In this document: piece by piece, positions 18,799 to 27,372 of the stretch | How the letters are laid out: every line of letters starts with the position of its first letter | Numbering within the stretch: the stretch's first letter is position 1 | From: Rhizobium esperanzae | GTDB lineage: Bacteria; Pseudomonadota; Alphaproteobacteria; Rhizobiales; Rhizobiaceae | DNA length: 64,000 bases | Assembly: GCF_014197615.1 (NCBI RefSeq) | Contig: NZ_JACIFY010000002.1 | Coordinates: 186,001-250,000 of the forward strand | Direction: 5' to 3' | The notes under the pieces: model-generated | What the model was told of the DNA's origin: nothing | Databases searched by the model: none | Seen by the model: only the letters and a program-made list of their open reading frames with translations | Position numbers and translations under genes: made by a program

Positions 18799-19575
18799 AT
18801 GAAAAGGCGGACGCTGGTGCTTGGAGGTGCGACCATCGTCGCGTCAACCGCAACTGCGGTAGCGATCTGGCCGCGGCGGCATATCACGGTCGCCGCGAGA
18901 ACATTCGACTGGAAGGGAACGGATTTCCTCAGCGGCGGCACAAAGTCGGTCGCCTTGGAAAAGCTGCCCGCACCGCTCTTTCGCAGCCGTTCGAATTGCG
19001 TCGTGACATCAGCCCAGACCCTTGGTCCCTGCCATGTCAACGATATTCCGGTCCGTCAGGACGTCTCGGAAGGAAAAGCCGGGCTGCCCTTGCGGCTGGC
19101 CGTTCGCATTGTCCATGCGGCCGATTGCCGGCCGGTCGAACATGCCGACATTGAAATCTGGCATACCGATCACCGCGGCATCTATTCCGGCCGTGAGGCG
19201 GCGAACATGTGTACGTTCGGCGATGCCGAAGCAATCAGCGGGCTCGCCTTTCGCGGACGCCAGCTGACGGATGCTGAGGGGCAAGCAAGCTTCCTGACGG
19301 CCTATCCTGGATGGTATAAGGGCCGCACGCCGCATGTTCACTGCCGCATCCTCGCCGACGGCAAGGAGCTTCTCGTCAGCCAGATCTATTTCGACGATGC
19401 GCTGAGCGACATCATCTATGGCGAGCATCCGGACTATCTTGGACGCCCCGCCCGCGATACGCGCAATGACGCGGACGGCATCATCCCGGAGGATGCCGCC
19501 GATCACATCTTCGATTTCGAGAAGCTCGACGGCGGCGTGCTTTCCGCCACCATCACGATCGGCCTCTCTTCCTGA
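18799..19575 (+). CDS. Intradiol ring-cleavage dioxygenase-like protein, Tat-type signal
   Basis: The 258 aa product opens MKRRTLVLGG with a hydrophobic run to about residue 24, resembling a twin-arginine signal. The four Fe(III) ligands of intradiol dioxygenases are in place: Tyr129 (HRGIYSG), Tyr173 (PGWYKG), His179 and His181 (TPHVHCR). LGPCHV near 76 is the conserved opening loop. Cytoplasmic catechol or protocatechuate enzymes lack the leader, so this belongs to the exported variant, substrate unknown. AAAGGAAG precedes the start. Confidence 0.85.
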   Translation: MKRRTLVLGGATIVASTATAVAIWPRRHITVAARTFDWKGTDFLSGGTKSVALEKLPAPLFRSRSNCVVTSAQTLGPCHVNDIPVRQDVSEGKAGLPLRLAVRIVHAADCRPVEHADIEIWHTDHRGIYSGREAANMCTFGDAEAISGLAFRGRQLTDAEGQASFLTAYPGWYKGRTPHVHCRILADGKELLVSQIYFDDALSDIIYGEHPDYLGRPARDTRNDADGIIPEDAADHIFDFEKLDGGVLSATITIGLSS

Positions 19576-19664
19576 GCGGCAGCGGCTGAAAAGGCCGACA
19601 ATCGCCGGCAGCGCGTGCCAATCCTGCATCCGGCATGAAACCAGATGCCGCATTCCTGCGTATT

Positions 19665-19768
19665 AAAGCATGTCGCGCAAAACTGTGCAGCGGTTTTGCG
19701 GCAACGACATGCGTAAGAACAATGAGCGAAAGCGCAAATAGCGAATCTGAAAGATCGCGATGCGCTTT
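19665..19768. repeat. Double-palindrome intergenic element
   Basis: Two hairpins in a row: GCATGTCG (19668-19675) pairs with CGACATGC (19705-19712), with an inner GCAAAACTG/CGGTTTTGC stem, and AAAGCGC (19729-19735) pairs with GCGCTTT (19762-19768). I recall very similar sequence recurring in many rhizobial intergenic regions. Only one copy was seen here. Confidence 0.6.
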
Positions 19769-19804
19769 AGCTCTCGGCGACAGACCACAGACAGCGAGGA
19801 CGGT

Positions 19805-20083
19805 ATGGTCAGGAAAGAAGGCGTAGCACACATCCCCCGGCCGGCCGCCGAACAGGGAATGGCCCGGCTGATGATGAGGCTGCCTGCGACGAGGGCGACG
19901 ATCCGGGCGACCGCGGTCAGCCGGCCCCATCTTTACGAACTGTGCGAAGCCTATGGCGAGGCCTGCGCCGCCCTTGATCGCATGCGCAAGGATGTGTCGG
20001 CCGATCCCGCGATCATCACCGAATATGAGATCATCTGCGCCGAAATCGAAATCGACGTCATCAGAATCCTGTTCGACGAATAG
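19805..20083 (+). CDS. Small hypothetical protein (92 aa)
   Basis: The start is the ATG at 19805 with GAGGA a few bases upstream. The product is basic at the N-terminus (MVRKEGV, then several Arg) and acidic helical at the C-terminus (YELCEAYGEACAALDRMRKD, then IITEYEIICAEIE). No signal peptide or recognised domain; probably a helical cytoplasmic protein. Confidence 0.55.
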   Translation: MVRKEGVAHIPRPAAEQGMARLMMRLPATRATIRATAVSRPHLYELCEAYGEACAALDRMRKDVSADPAIITEYEIICAEIEIDVIRILFDE

Positions 20084-20156
20084 TGAGACATCCGCCCTCG
20101 CCCGCCACTGCCGCGCCCCGAACGCGGCGCGGCGCGGCTTAATGCCGGAATCCCGC

Positions 20157-21638
20157 TCAGATCAGCACGTCATCCACGTGGATGGAGATGCTCAGCGTAT
20201 CCGTGTCGAAATGATGCGCAGCCCCGTCCGAGATCTTGTACTGGAAGATCTCGCTCACATCGCCGCTAAGCCCGGCGAGCTTCGCTGCGTCGACCGTGTA
20301 GCTATAGTCGCCGTGATCGTCGACATGGATGGTGCCGTATTGGCCGGTCAGGGTTAGGCCGTTCTTGCCGACCACCTCGTCTCCAAAGCGGCGAAGCAGC
20401 AGGATTCCATTGGCCGAACTGTCATTGTCGAGGAGATTGCCATGATGGGCCTCATCCATGTCGCCGGAGATCTTCAGGCTGTCATGGACTGCGACGATCG
20501 TCGGGCCTGCATCCACATGGGTATCTCCCGCAACGTGACTATCGAGGATCGCAAGCTGCGCTTCGTCAAGCGTCGTGTTGTTGCTGACGGGAAAGGTGTT
20601 CGCGGCGATGATTGCCGGGGATATGCTGTAGGGCGTGACATCGCTGGCGATGATATTGTCGTGAAAAGCCCCGGATGCAGCCCTGTCGACCTTCAGTGCG
20701 GCCTGCGACAGGTCGTCGAAGACATTTTCGTGGATATCGATGTTTTCGCGAACGTAACTCGGGGTGCCGACAGCGCTGATCACGACGCCCCAGACGCCAT
20801 CATGAATGTAATTGCCTGATATATCGTAGTTGCGCGTATCGCCCTGGTCGCCGAGACCGATGGCATAGGACCAGCTGTAGCCGCCATAGCCTGAAATATC
20901 GTTGTCATGGATCGCGACGTTGGTGCCGGCTTGTGCGCCGATCCCGAAGCCGCCGCCGATAATCGTGTTGTCATCGATCATGGCATCGACCGGCCGGACG
21001 AGCGCGATGACGCCCTTCGGCGTCGCGGCGCCCGTCTGATCGAGGTAATTGCCGCTGATCACGATATTGCTGCTGTCGTTCATCTGCACGGCATCTGCCG
21101 CCGTGCCGTGGGCGTTGGTGACGCTGTTGTTGAGAAAATTGACGCCGTTGACTTTTTCGATCCAGACACCGTCGCCGTTCACGTCGTTGATCGTGCTGTT
21201 TTCGATGGTGATGTTCGAGCCGGTCCGGAAGGTGACCGACCCCGCCTTGCCCGCCAAGCCGGTGTGATCGACTTCGACATTGCGCACGGTCCAGTTCGAT
21301 ACACTGCCGGCATAGATGGCCGCCCCGCCTGTGTCGGAAATTTTGATATTCTCGATGACGATGTTCGATGCATAGAGGCTGTGAATGCCGTCGCCCGGGC
21401 TATGGATGACAGGCGCATCGCCGACGCCGTAACTGCCGATGGTGATCGGTGCAGCGACGGTGCCGGAATATTTCAGATCGAGCTGATCGTTGTAGACACT
21501 TCCGGCGGCCAGCAGCACGCTGTCGCCCGGCTGCAGCTTCACGTTCTCCACCGCCCAGAAGGACGCAAAAGGCGCGCCCTCGCTGGTCCCGGCATTGCTG
21601 TTGGAGCCCGTCGCCGAATTCACATAATAGACTGTCAT
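20157..21638 (-). CDS. Right-handed parallel beta-helix protein with C-terminal VCBS-like domain
   Basis: The 493 aa product starts MTVYYVNSATGSNSNAG, typical of secreted beta-helix proteins lacking a Sec signal. Residues about 70-330 are repeating coils of the form NIVIENIKISDT, NISGNYL and NDIS, as in pectate-lyase-like folds. Residues about 385-485 (GNLLDND, GLTLTGQYGTIHVDDHGDYSYT) form a VCBS/cadherin-like domain. The end DVLI resembles type I secretion tails. It may act on or bind a polysaccharide at the cell surface. No catalytic residues assigned. A close paralogue is next door. Confidence 0.8.
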   Translation of the reverse strand: MTVYYVNSATGSNSNAGTSEGAPFASFWAVENVKLQPGDSVLLAAGSVYNDQLDLKYSGTVAAPITIGSYGVGDAPVIHSPGDGIHSLYASNIVIENIKISDTGGAAIYAGSVSNWTVRNVEVDHTGLAGKAGSVTFRTGSNITIENSTINDVNGDGVWIEKVNGVNFLNNSVTNAHGTAADAVQMNDSSNIVISGNYLDQTGAATPKGVIALVRPVDAMIDDNTIIGGGFGIGAQAGTNVAIHDNDISGYGGYSWSYAIGLGDQGDTRNYDISGNYIHDGVWGVVISAVGTPSYVRENIDIHENVFDDLSQAALKVDRAASGAFHDNIIASDVTPYSISPAIIAANTFPVSNNTTLDEAQLAILDSHVAGDTHVDAGPTIVAVHDSLKISGDMDEAHHGNLLDNDSSANGILLLRRFGDEVVGKNGLTLTGQYGTIHVDDHGDYSYTVDAAKLAGLSGDVSEIFQYKISDGAAHHFDTDTLSISIHVDDVLI

Positions 21639-21940
21639 ATCGCCTGTTCTCGCATGGTCGCTGAGCCGTCTGGAACGGCTGCAACGCGTGGATCGGATGC
21701 GGTCGGGAGGTGAAGGCCATGCTCAAAATGGCGTTCAATGCCGTGACGGCGGTCAGGCAGGCCTATCGGCCTGCCGTGCTCCCGAGAAGCCTGGCGGTGG
21801 CTGCATCTTCAACAATACAACTTATGGGAAAATAATCCAGAGAACGGCGACCGAAAGGTGAATAAACGGTAACCTATCGTGCTGTCGGGAATGGTCGGGC
21901 CTCATGGAGTGGCCGACTCTTTCCCTTACGGGCGTGCCAA

Positions 21941-22127
21941 GTGGCACCCCCCTCTGGCCTGCCGGCCATCTCCCCCACAAGGAGAGAGATCGGCTGGGCG
22001 ATATGGCTTCCCCAAACAATTGAGCATAGTTATTGTCGCAGCCGTTCATGAGGGAGTGATGGTCAAGCCCCTTGCCAATCTCCACCCTTGTGGGGGAGAT
22101 GTCCGGCAGGACAGAGGGGGGTGCCAC
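21941..22127. repeat. 187-bp hairpin element with 54-bp inverted repeats
   Basis: The left arm (21941-21994) starts GTGGCACCCCCCTCTG and the right arm (22074-22127) is nearly its exact reverse complement, ending CAGAGGGGGGTGCCAC. About 79 bases lie between them. No transposase is encoded. It sits between the two beta-helix genes and looks like a non-autonomous palindromic mobile element (MITE-like) or rhizobial intergenic element. Confidence 0.8.
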
Positions 22128-22205
22128 ACGGCATACCCAACCGCACCATACGGCAGCGTAGAAGAACGAGGGCGGGCGGCTGATCAGGCCACCCCGCCCG
22201 CACTC

Positions 22206-23702
22206 TCAGCTCACCAAACCATCCATATGGATGTACACCGTCAGCGTATCCGCATCGCTATGATGCGCGTTTCCGTCGTTGACCCCGTAGCTGAAGGACT
22301 CGCTCACATGGCCGTCATGGCCGGGGAGCTTGGTTTCATCGAGCGTATAGGCATAGTTGCCTTCCCGGTCGACGTGGATGGAACCATAGTCGCCGGTCAG
22401 CGTCAGGCCGTGCTTGCCTACACTTTCGTCGCCGAAGCGGCGCAGCACCAGGGTGTCGTTGTCGGAGCTGTCGTTTTCGAGAAGATTGCCGCGATGGGCC
22501 TCGCCGTTATCGGTGAAGATCTTCAGATTGTCGTGGACGGCGACGACGGCCGCGTCCGCGGCAGCCTCCGTCGTCGTCGTTGCGGCGGCGACCTTGGTGT
22601 CGGCGCTCGCAAGCGTCGTTTCCACATTGGCGACCGTCTGGTTGCCGCTGACGGTAAACGTGTGCGCGTCGGCGATGGCGGGCGAGATGCTGGTGGCCGT
22701 TGTGCCGCTCTCGATCGTGTTGTTGGTGAAGGAACCGGAGGCCGGCCTGTCGACCTTCAGCGCCGCCTGCGAGAGGTCGTCGAAGGTGTTGTCGTGCACC
22801 TTGATATTGGTGCGGGTATAGCTGGTGCCGACAGGGCCGCTGACGGCCACGCCCCATGCGCCGTCATGGATATGGTTGCCCGAGATGTCATAGTCCCGGG
22901 CATTGCCCTGATCGCCGAGGCCGACGGCGAAGGACCAGCTGTAGCCGTGAAATCCGGATATGTCGTTGTCGCGGATGGCGATGGTCTTGCCCGCCTGCGC
23001 GCTGATTCCGAAGCCACCGCCGGTCAGCACATTGTCCTCGACCACGGCATTCGTCGGCCTGACAAGCGCGATCACGCCCTTCGGGCTGCTGGCATCGGTC
23101 TGATCGAGATGATTGCCCTTGATCAGAATATTGCTGCTGTCGTTCATCTGCACGGCATCGGCCGTCGAGCCGTTCGCGCCGGTGACGGTGTTGTTGAGAA
23201 GCTTGACGCCGGCGACCTTCTCGATCCAGAAGCCGTCGCCCTTGACATCGGTTACCTTACTGCTTTCGACGGTGACGTTCTTGCTGCTGCGGAAGGTGAC
23301 GGCGCCCGCGCTTTCCGACAATCCCGTCTTGGAGATGTCGACATTGCGCACCGTCCAGTTCGTGACGCTGCCGCCATAAATGCCGGCGCCGCCGATGTTC
23401 GAGATCTTCAGGTTCTCGATGACGATGTTGGAGGCATAGAGGCTGTGAATGCCGTCGCCGTTGCTGTGGATGACCGGGGCTGAGCCCGTCCCATAACTGC
23501 CGATCTTGATCGGCGCGCTTTCGGTGCCGGAATATTTGATATCGAACTGCTCGTTGAACACGCTCCCCTTGGCCAGCAGCACGCTGTCGCCCGGTTTCAG
23601 TTTGAGGGATTCCACTTTGGACAAAGTCGCAAAAGCCGATGTCTGGTTCGTTCCGTTGTTGCCGTCGGAGCCAGTCGTTGAGTTCACATAGTAGATTGTC
23701 AT
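22206..23702 (-). CDS. Right-handed parallel beta-helix protein with VCBS-like domain, paralogue
   Basis: The 498 aa product is colinear with the neighbouring 493 aa protein over its whole length, sharing the opening M-TIYYVNSTTGS form, the GDGIHSLYASNIVIEN segment, ALVRP, the SGNHIHDGAWGV coil and the VCBS-like C-terminal domain (LRRFGDESVGKHGLTLTG). It has an extra Ala/Thr-rich linker (TTTTEAAADAAV) near residue 390. There is no Sec signal, and export by a type I system is inferred. The pair arose by tandem duplication. Confidence 0.8.
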   Translation of the reverse strand: MTIYYVNSTTGSDGNNGTNQTSAFATLSKVESLKLKPGDSVLLAKGSVFNEQFDIKYSGTESAPIKIGSYGTGSAPVIHSNGDGIHSLYASNIVIENLKISNIGGAGIYGGSVTNWTVRNVDISKTGLSESAGAVTFRSSKNVTVESSKVTDVKGDGFWIEKVAGVKLLNNTVTGANGSTADAVQMNDSSNILIKGNHLDQTDASSPKGVIALVRPTNAVVEDNVLTGGGFGISAQAGKTIAIRDNDISGFHGYSWSFAVGLGDQGNARDYDISGNHIHDGAWGVAVSGPVGTSYTRTNIKVHDNTFDDLSQAALKVDRPASGSFTNNTIESGTTATSISPAIADAHTFTVSGNQTVANVETTLASADTKVAAATTTTEAAADAAVVAVHDNLKIFTDNGEAHRGNLLENDSSDNDTLVLRRFGDESVGKHGLTLTGDYGSIHVDREGNYAYTLDETKLPGHDGHVSESFSYGVNDGNAHHSDADTLTVYIHMDGLVS

Positions 23703-24103
23703 ATCGCCAATGTTGCCCTGTTCGTCGGATCGCTACATCGCCACTGGAATCGACCGGGACCGGCCGTCCGAATGCGGCGGGGGCAAACGTAAGTGGCAAA
23801 GAGGCGACAAGATGTTGTCAATGCGGCAGCCGGCCGGTTTGCCGCTCTATTCCACAGACAAGGGCGCGGGTGTCGCCAAGCATCCGGAAAGTTGCAACTT
23901 GGCCCGAGAAAACAGCGACTTGAAAGTGAATAAATCGAAGAATCCGGGAGGAACGCACCTCACCTTCAGGGTGTACGGCAGGTGATTCGCTCTTGGCTCG
24001 CGCTCGTCCCGCAGCGGCATGCTACACCGATCAGCCCTCATGGTGAGGAGGCTCGAGGGGCCGTCTCGAACCACGAGGGCGGGTGATAATCACGAGCGCA
24101 CTC
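23703..24103. other. Intergenic stretch between beta-helix and ABC export genes
   Basis: It contains the upstream region of the leftward beta-helix gene, an A/T-richer part near 23915-23945, and a copy of the intergenic palindrome near 24032-24082. No gene supported. Confidence 0.55.
24032..24082. repeat. Intergenic palindromic element, copy E (divergent)
   Basis: CAGCCCTCATGGTGAGGAGGC and TCGAACCACGAGGGCGGG are paired arms of the family with several changes in the middle. It lies just after the stop of the FtsX-type permease. Confidence 0.6.
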
Positions 24104-25312
24104 CTACCCCCTCGCCCGCAAGGCCGAGCTCAGCGGCAGCCGCGCCGCCGCCAGCGCCGGAAGCGCCCCACCGATCACGCCGACCGCCAGCCCCAGCAGC
24201 CCTGCGGTCAAAATCACATCCGCCGTCACATCGAGCTGAAAGGCCATCTTCGTATTGTTGGCTCCCATCGTGCTCGCCTGCCAGCCATTGAAAGCAAGCC
24301 GAGAGCCGATCACGCCGACGACCGCCCCCGCCGCCGAGAGCAGCACCGCCTCGACCCAGGTGGCAGCAAAGGCCGGCAGGCGGGAAAAGCCGAGCAGGCG
24401 CAGCGTGGCGATCTCGATCGCGCGGTCGGAAACCGAGCTCATCATCGTGTTCAAGGCACCCGCCGTCGCACCGATCGCCATCAGCAGCGCAATCGGCCAG
24501 CCGAACAGGTGGATCAGGCTTTCGGTGCGTTCGGCCTGCGCGGCATAGAGATCGGCCTCTGAGACGGCGGTGAGCGGCGTCCCCGATATATCGGACAGAC
24601 GCTGGCGCAGCACCGCCAGCGCTGTTGCGGGGTCGCCGCCGGCAAGCCGCACGCGCAGGCTCTGCACCTGCCCCTGGCGGTCGAAGGCCGATTGCACCGC
24701 GTCCAGATCCGCCCAGATCTCGGATTCGAAGGCGCTGCCGCCCGCCGTGAAATGACCGGCGACGGTCCAGTCGACTGCGCCGAACCGCACCGTCTGGCCG
24801 ACGGCAAAGCCGGGGAAAGCCTCCGCGATGCGGGCGCCGACGACGATCTCGCGGGCGCCTGATGCAAACATCCGCCCCTGCGAAAGCCGGGCGCGGCTGC
24901 GCAGATCGAGCCCGGCCGGGTCCATGCCCCTCAGCGACAGCGTCTGCTCGGCACCGTCGCTCCCCCTGACATCGATCGGCACGATGGTCTCGCGCGACAG
25001 CACCGGCTCGCCCACCCCATCGCCCACAATTCCGCTATCGCCGCGGACTGCGGCAAGGCTGCGGATCGCATCGGCAGGCACGTCCGAGCCGGTTTCCTGG
25101 TTGGTGCCGCCGCCGAGAATGACGGCGATATCGGGCGAGCCAGCCCCGGCAAGAGTGGCCCCGAAGCCGCGCGCCATCGCCAGAAAGCCCGTGAGCACCG
25201 CCACCACGAGGGCAACCGACAGCACCATCGACAGCGAGATCGCGAGCCGCCTGGGCAGGCTGCCGAGGTTGACTCTGATCATGAGAAAGATCTGCTTGAG
25301 CGCTGATGACAT
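24104..25312 (-). CDS. FtsX-like ABC transporter permease (second permease)
   Basis: The 402 aa product has one N-terminal helix (about residues 23-48), a large extracytoplasmic domain (about 50-260) and three C-terminal helices (about 270-395), the MacB/LolC topology. The C-terminal block TAGALNTMMSSVSDRAIEIATLRLLGF matches the coupling region that contacts the ATPase, seen here as DRAIEIATLRLLG. It starts four bases after the preceding permease stops, so the two are translated together. It probably exports or extracts a substrate from the inner membrane with the ATPase and adaptor upstream. Confidence 0.85.
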   Translation of the reverse strand: MSSALKQIFLMIRVNLGSLPRRLAISLSMVLSVALVVAVLTGFLAMARGFGATLAGAGSPDIAVILGGGTNQETGSDVPADAIRSLAAVRGDSGIVGDGVGEPVLSRETIVPIDVRGSDGAEQTLSLRGMDPAGLDLRSRARLSQGRMFASGAREIVVGARIAEAFPGFAVGQTVRFGAVDWTVAGHFTAGGSAFESEIWADLDAVQSAFDRQGQVQSLRVRLAGGDPATALAVLRQRLSDISGTPLTAVSEADLYAAQAERTESLIHLFGWPIALLMAIGATAGALNTMMSSVSDRAIEIATLRLLGFSRLPAFAATWVEAVLLSAAGAVVGVIGSRLAFNGWQASTMGANNTKMAFQLDVTADVILTAGLLGLAVGVIGGALPALAAARLPLSSALRARG

Positions 25313-25316
25313 TGGA

Positions 25317-26456
25317 TTATCTCGTTCTGAAGGCGTTGACGATGGGCAGGCGCATGGCGTTTGCGGCCGGCAGCAGCCCGGTCAGCAGGCCGAGCCCCGC
25401 GATGATCGCGGCGGATTTCAGCAGCACCTCACCGCCGAAGACGAGGCCGAATTCCGGCCCGATCATGAACGTCGCGAGCTTGGCCAGAATGAGCCCGCCC
25501 GCGCCGCCGACGGCGAAGATGAACAGCGTCTCGCCGAGAATGAGCGCCACGATCCGCCCGCGGGAAAAACCGAGCACCTTCATCACGCCGATCTCGAAGC
25601 GGCGCTCCCTGATGGCGAAGAGCATGGTGTTGACCGATATCATCAGGATCGTCACGAAGGCGGCGCCGACGACGAGGCCGACGATCAGCCCGACATCGGC
25701 AAACTGCCGGAGAAAGGCTTCGAGGAACTGTTTTTCCGATTGCGTCCTGGTCTGTGCCGCCGAATTGGCAAAGAGCGCATCGATGCGCCCCGCCAGCACG
25801 CCTGAGGCGACGCCGTCGCGCGGGCGCACCACGAAAGCATCGACCGTATCCCTGTCTCTTGCGCGGGCTGAATTGACCATGTCGTAGCGGGCGAGCATGA
25901 AATAGGTGTCGGTGCTGACATCGGCGCCATCGAAGATGCCCGACACGGTGAAACTCCAGTTCCGGCTGCCGTCGACCTTCATCATCTGGCTGGTGATGCT
26001 GATGTGCTGGCCGATCGACCAGCCCTGCGCCTCGGCCAGCGCCCTGCCGACGAGCACCCGGTCGCCACCCTCTTCCAGCGCCGCGATCAGTTGAGGCGTC
26101 AGTCCGAGTTCGGCGCCGTTGGCAGCGGCAATCGCCCGCGGATCGACCGCGCTGACGGCCACGACATTCTTCTCGACTTCGACGAAGCCCCGCATGCGCG
26201 CGGTATAGGCGACGGCCGCGACATCGCCTTCCCCAGCGATCCGGTTAAGATAGGCAAGCGGCAGCGGCAGCCCCCGGCCCGATTTGTTGAAGACGCCGAG
26301 CAGGTCGTCGCTGGCGCCGGCCGCCCCCTGGCTGCCGCTGACGAAACTCGCCGTCAGCCCATAGATCAGGAAGGCGATGCCGACCGAACACATCAGCAAG
26401 ATGGCCCGCAGCCGCTTGCGCCAGGCATTGCGCCGCATGAGCTTGAAAAAGGTCAT
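25317..26456 (-). CDS. FtsX-like ABC transporter permease (first permease)
   Basis: The 379 aa product has the same topology as its neighbour: helix near 18-40, periplasmic domain, and three C-terminal helices. VNTMLFAIRERRFEIGVMKVLGFSR (seen as RERRFEIGVMKVLGF) is the family's ATPase-coupling segment. The start overlaps the ATPase stop (ATGA at 26453-26456), indicating translational coupling. The two permeases probably form a heterodimer, as LolC/LolE do. Confidence 0.87.
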   Translation of the reverse strand: MTFFKLMRRNAWRKRLRAILLMCSVGIAFLIYGLTASFVSGSQGAAGASDDLLGVFNKSGRGLPLPLAYLNRIAGEGDVAAVAYTARMRGFVEVEKNVVAVSAVDPRAIAAANGAELGLTPQLIAALEEGGDRVLVGRALAEAQGWSIGQHISITSQMMKVDGSRNWSFTVSGIFDGADVSTDTYFMLARYDMVNSARARDRDTVDAFVVRPRDGVASGVLAGRIDALFANSAAQTRTQSEKQFLEAFLRQFADVGLIVGLVVGAAFVTILMISVNTMLFAIRERRFEIGVMKVLGFSRGRIVALILGETLFIFAVGGAGGLILAKLATFMIGPEFGLVFGGEVLLKSAAIIAGLGLLTGLLPAANAMRLPIVNAFRTR

Positions 26457-27151
26457 CGGCTTTCCCCCTCGACGAATGCGCCCTTGTTGAGATGCAGCGT
26501 GCGCCGGGCAAAGGCAGCGGCCTCGGGGTCATGCGTGACCATGATGATGGTTTTCCGAAGCTCGCGATTGAGGAAGGCCAGCATCTCCAGGACGTCATTG
26601 GCCGATTTCCGGTCGAGATCGCCGGTCGGCTCGTCGCAAAGAATGAGGTCGGGATCGGAGACGATGGCGCGGGCAATGCCGACGCGCTGCTGCTGCCCGC
26701 CCGACATGCTCGACGGAAACTGCCGCTGCCGCCCGGCGAGCCCCACCAGATCCATCACCGTATCGACGCGCGCCCGCCGCTCCTTGCGGCCGAGCGGCTT
26801 CAAGAGCAACGGCAGTTCGATATTCTCCGCCGCATTCAGCATCGGCAGCAGATTGTAGAACTGGAAGACGATGCCCATGCTGTGCGCCCGCCAGGCAGCC
26901 CTCGCGCCTTCACCCATCTGCTCGAGATGGCTGCGCCCGATGCGGATCTCGCCGGCATCCGGGCTGTCGATGCCGCCGAGCATATTCAGCAGCGTCGATT
27001 TCCCCGAACCCGACGGCCCCATGACCGCGACGAAATCGCCGCGCGGAATGGAAAGGTCGAGCCCTGAAAAGATCGGTATGGTCTCCGCCCCGATCCTGAA
27101 CGCCTTCCGGACGCCGGCGAGCGCGATATAAGGGTCTTGAGTGTCGTTCAT
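26453..27151 (-). CDS. ABC transporter ATP-binding protein (LolD/MacB type)
   Basis: 232 aa from the ATG at 27151, with AAGGAG upstream. Walker A GPSGSGKS (residues 45-52), the signature MSGGQQQR (149-156) and Walker B LILCDEPTGDLD (169-180) are intact, and the GDLD ending is characteristic of the LolD/MacB branch. It would energise the two FtsX-type permeases in the cytoplasm. Operon order is adaptor, ATPase, permease, permease. Confidence 0.92.
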   Translation of the reverse strand: MNDTQDPYIALAGVRKAFRIGAETIPIFSGLDLSIPRGDFVAVMGPSGSGKSTLLNMLGGIDSPDAGEIRIGRSHLEQMGEGARAAWRAHSMGIVFQFYNLLPMLNAAENIELPLLLKPLGRKERRARVDTVMDLVGLAGRQRQFPSSMSGGQQQRVGIARAIVSDPDLILCDEPTGDLDRKSANDVLEMLAFLNRELRKTIIMVTHDPEAAAFARRTLHLNKGAFVEGESR

Positions 27152-27200
27152 TGCTCTGCTCCTTGGTGGTTTATTGATCGGATGAAATCCCGCCGCCGGA

Positions 27201-27240
27201 GGCCGCCCTCGTCCTCCGGGGCGCATCAGGATGAGGTCGG
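27201..27240. repeat. Partial intergenic palindromic element, copy F
   Basis: GCCGCCCTCGTCCTCC and GCATCAGGATGAGGTC resemble the two outer arms of the family in inverted orientation, with the core lost. It lies between the adaptor and ATPase genes. Confidence 0.45.
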
Positions 27241-27317
27241 AGAGAAGTCGCAGCTTGTCGCACCGAAGCCGCGGCCGCACAGCACCTCAACAGTCCTCAC
27301 AACACGGCACACCGGTC

Positions 27318-27372
27318 AGCCCTCATCCTGACGTGTGCAGGCCAACGGCCGGAGCCTCGAAGGACGGGGGCG
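27318..27372. repeat. Intergenic palindromic element, copy G, overlapping the adaptor gene end
   Basis: CAGCCCTCATCCTGACGTG, a central GGCCAACGGCC and GAGCCTCGAAGGACGGGGGCGG form the family palindrome. Read on the minus strand it supplies the last codons and TGA stop of the HlyD-type gene. Confidence 0.7.

Noticed and set aside
21879..23483. 534-codon plus-strand frame antisense to the second beta-helix gene
   Set aside because: Shadow of a beta-helix gene, no family features or plausible start.
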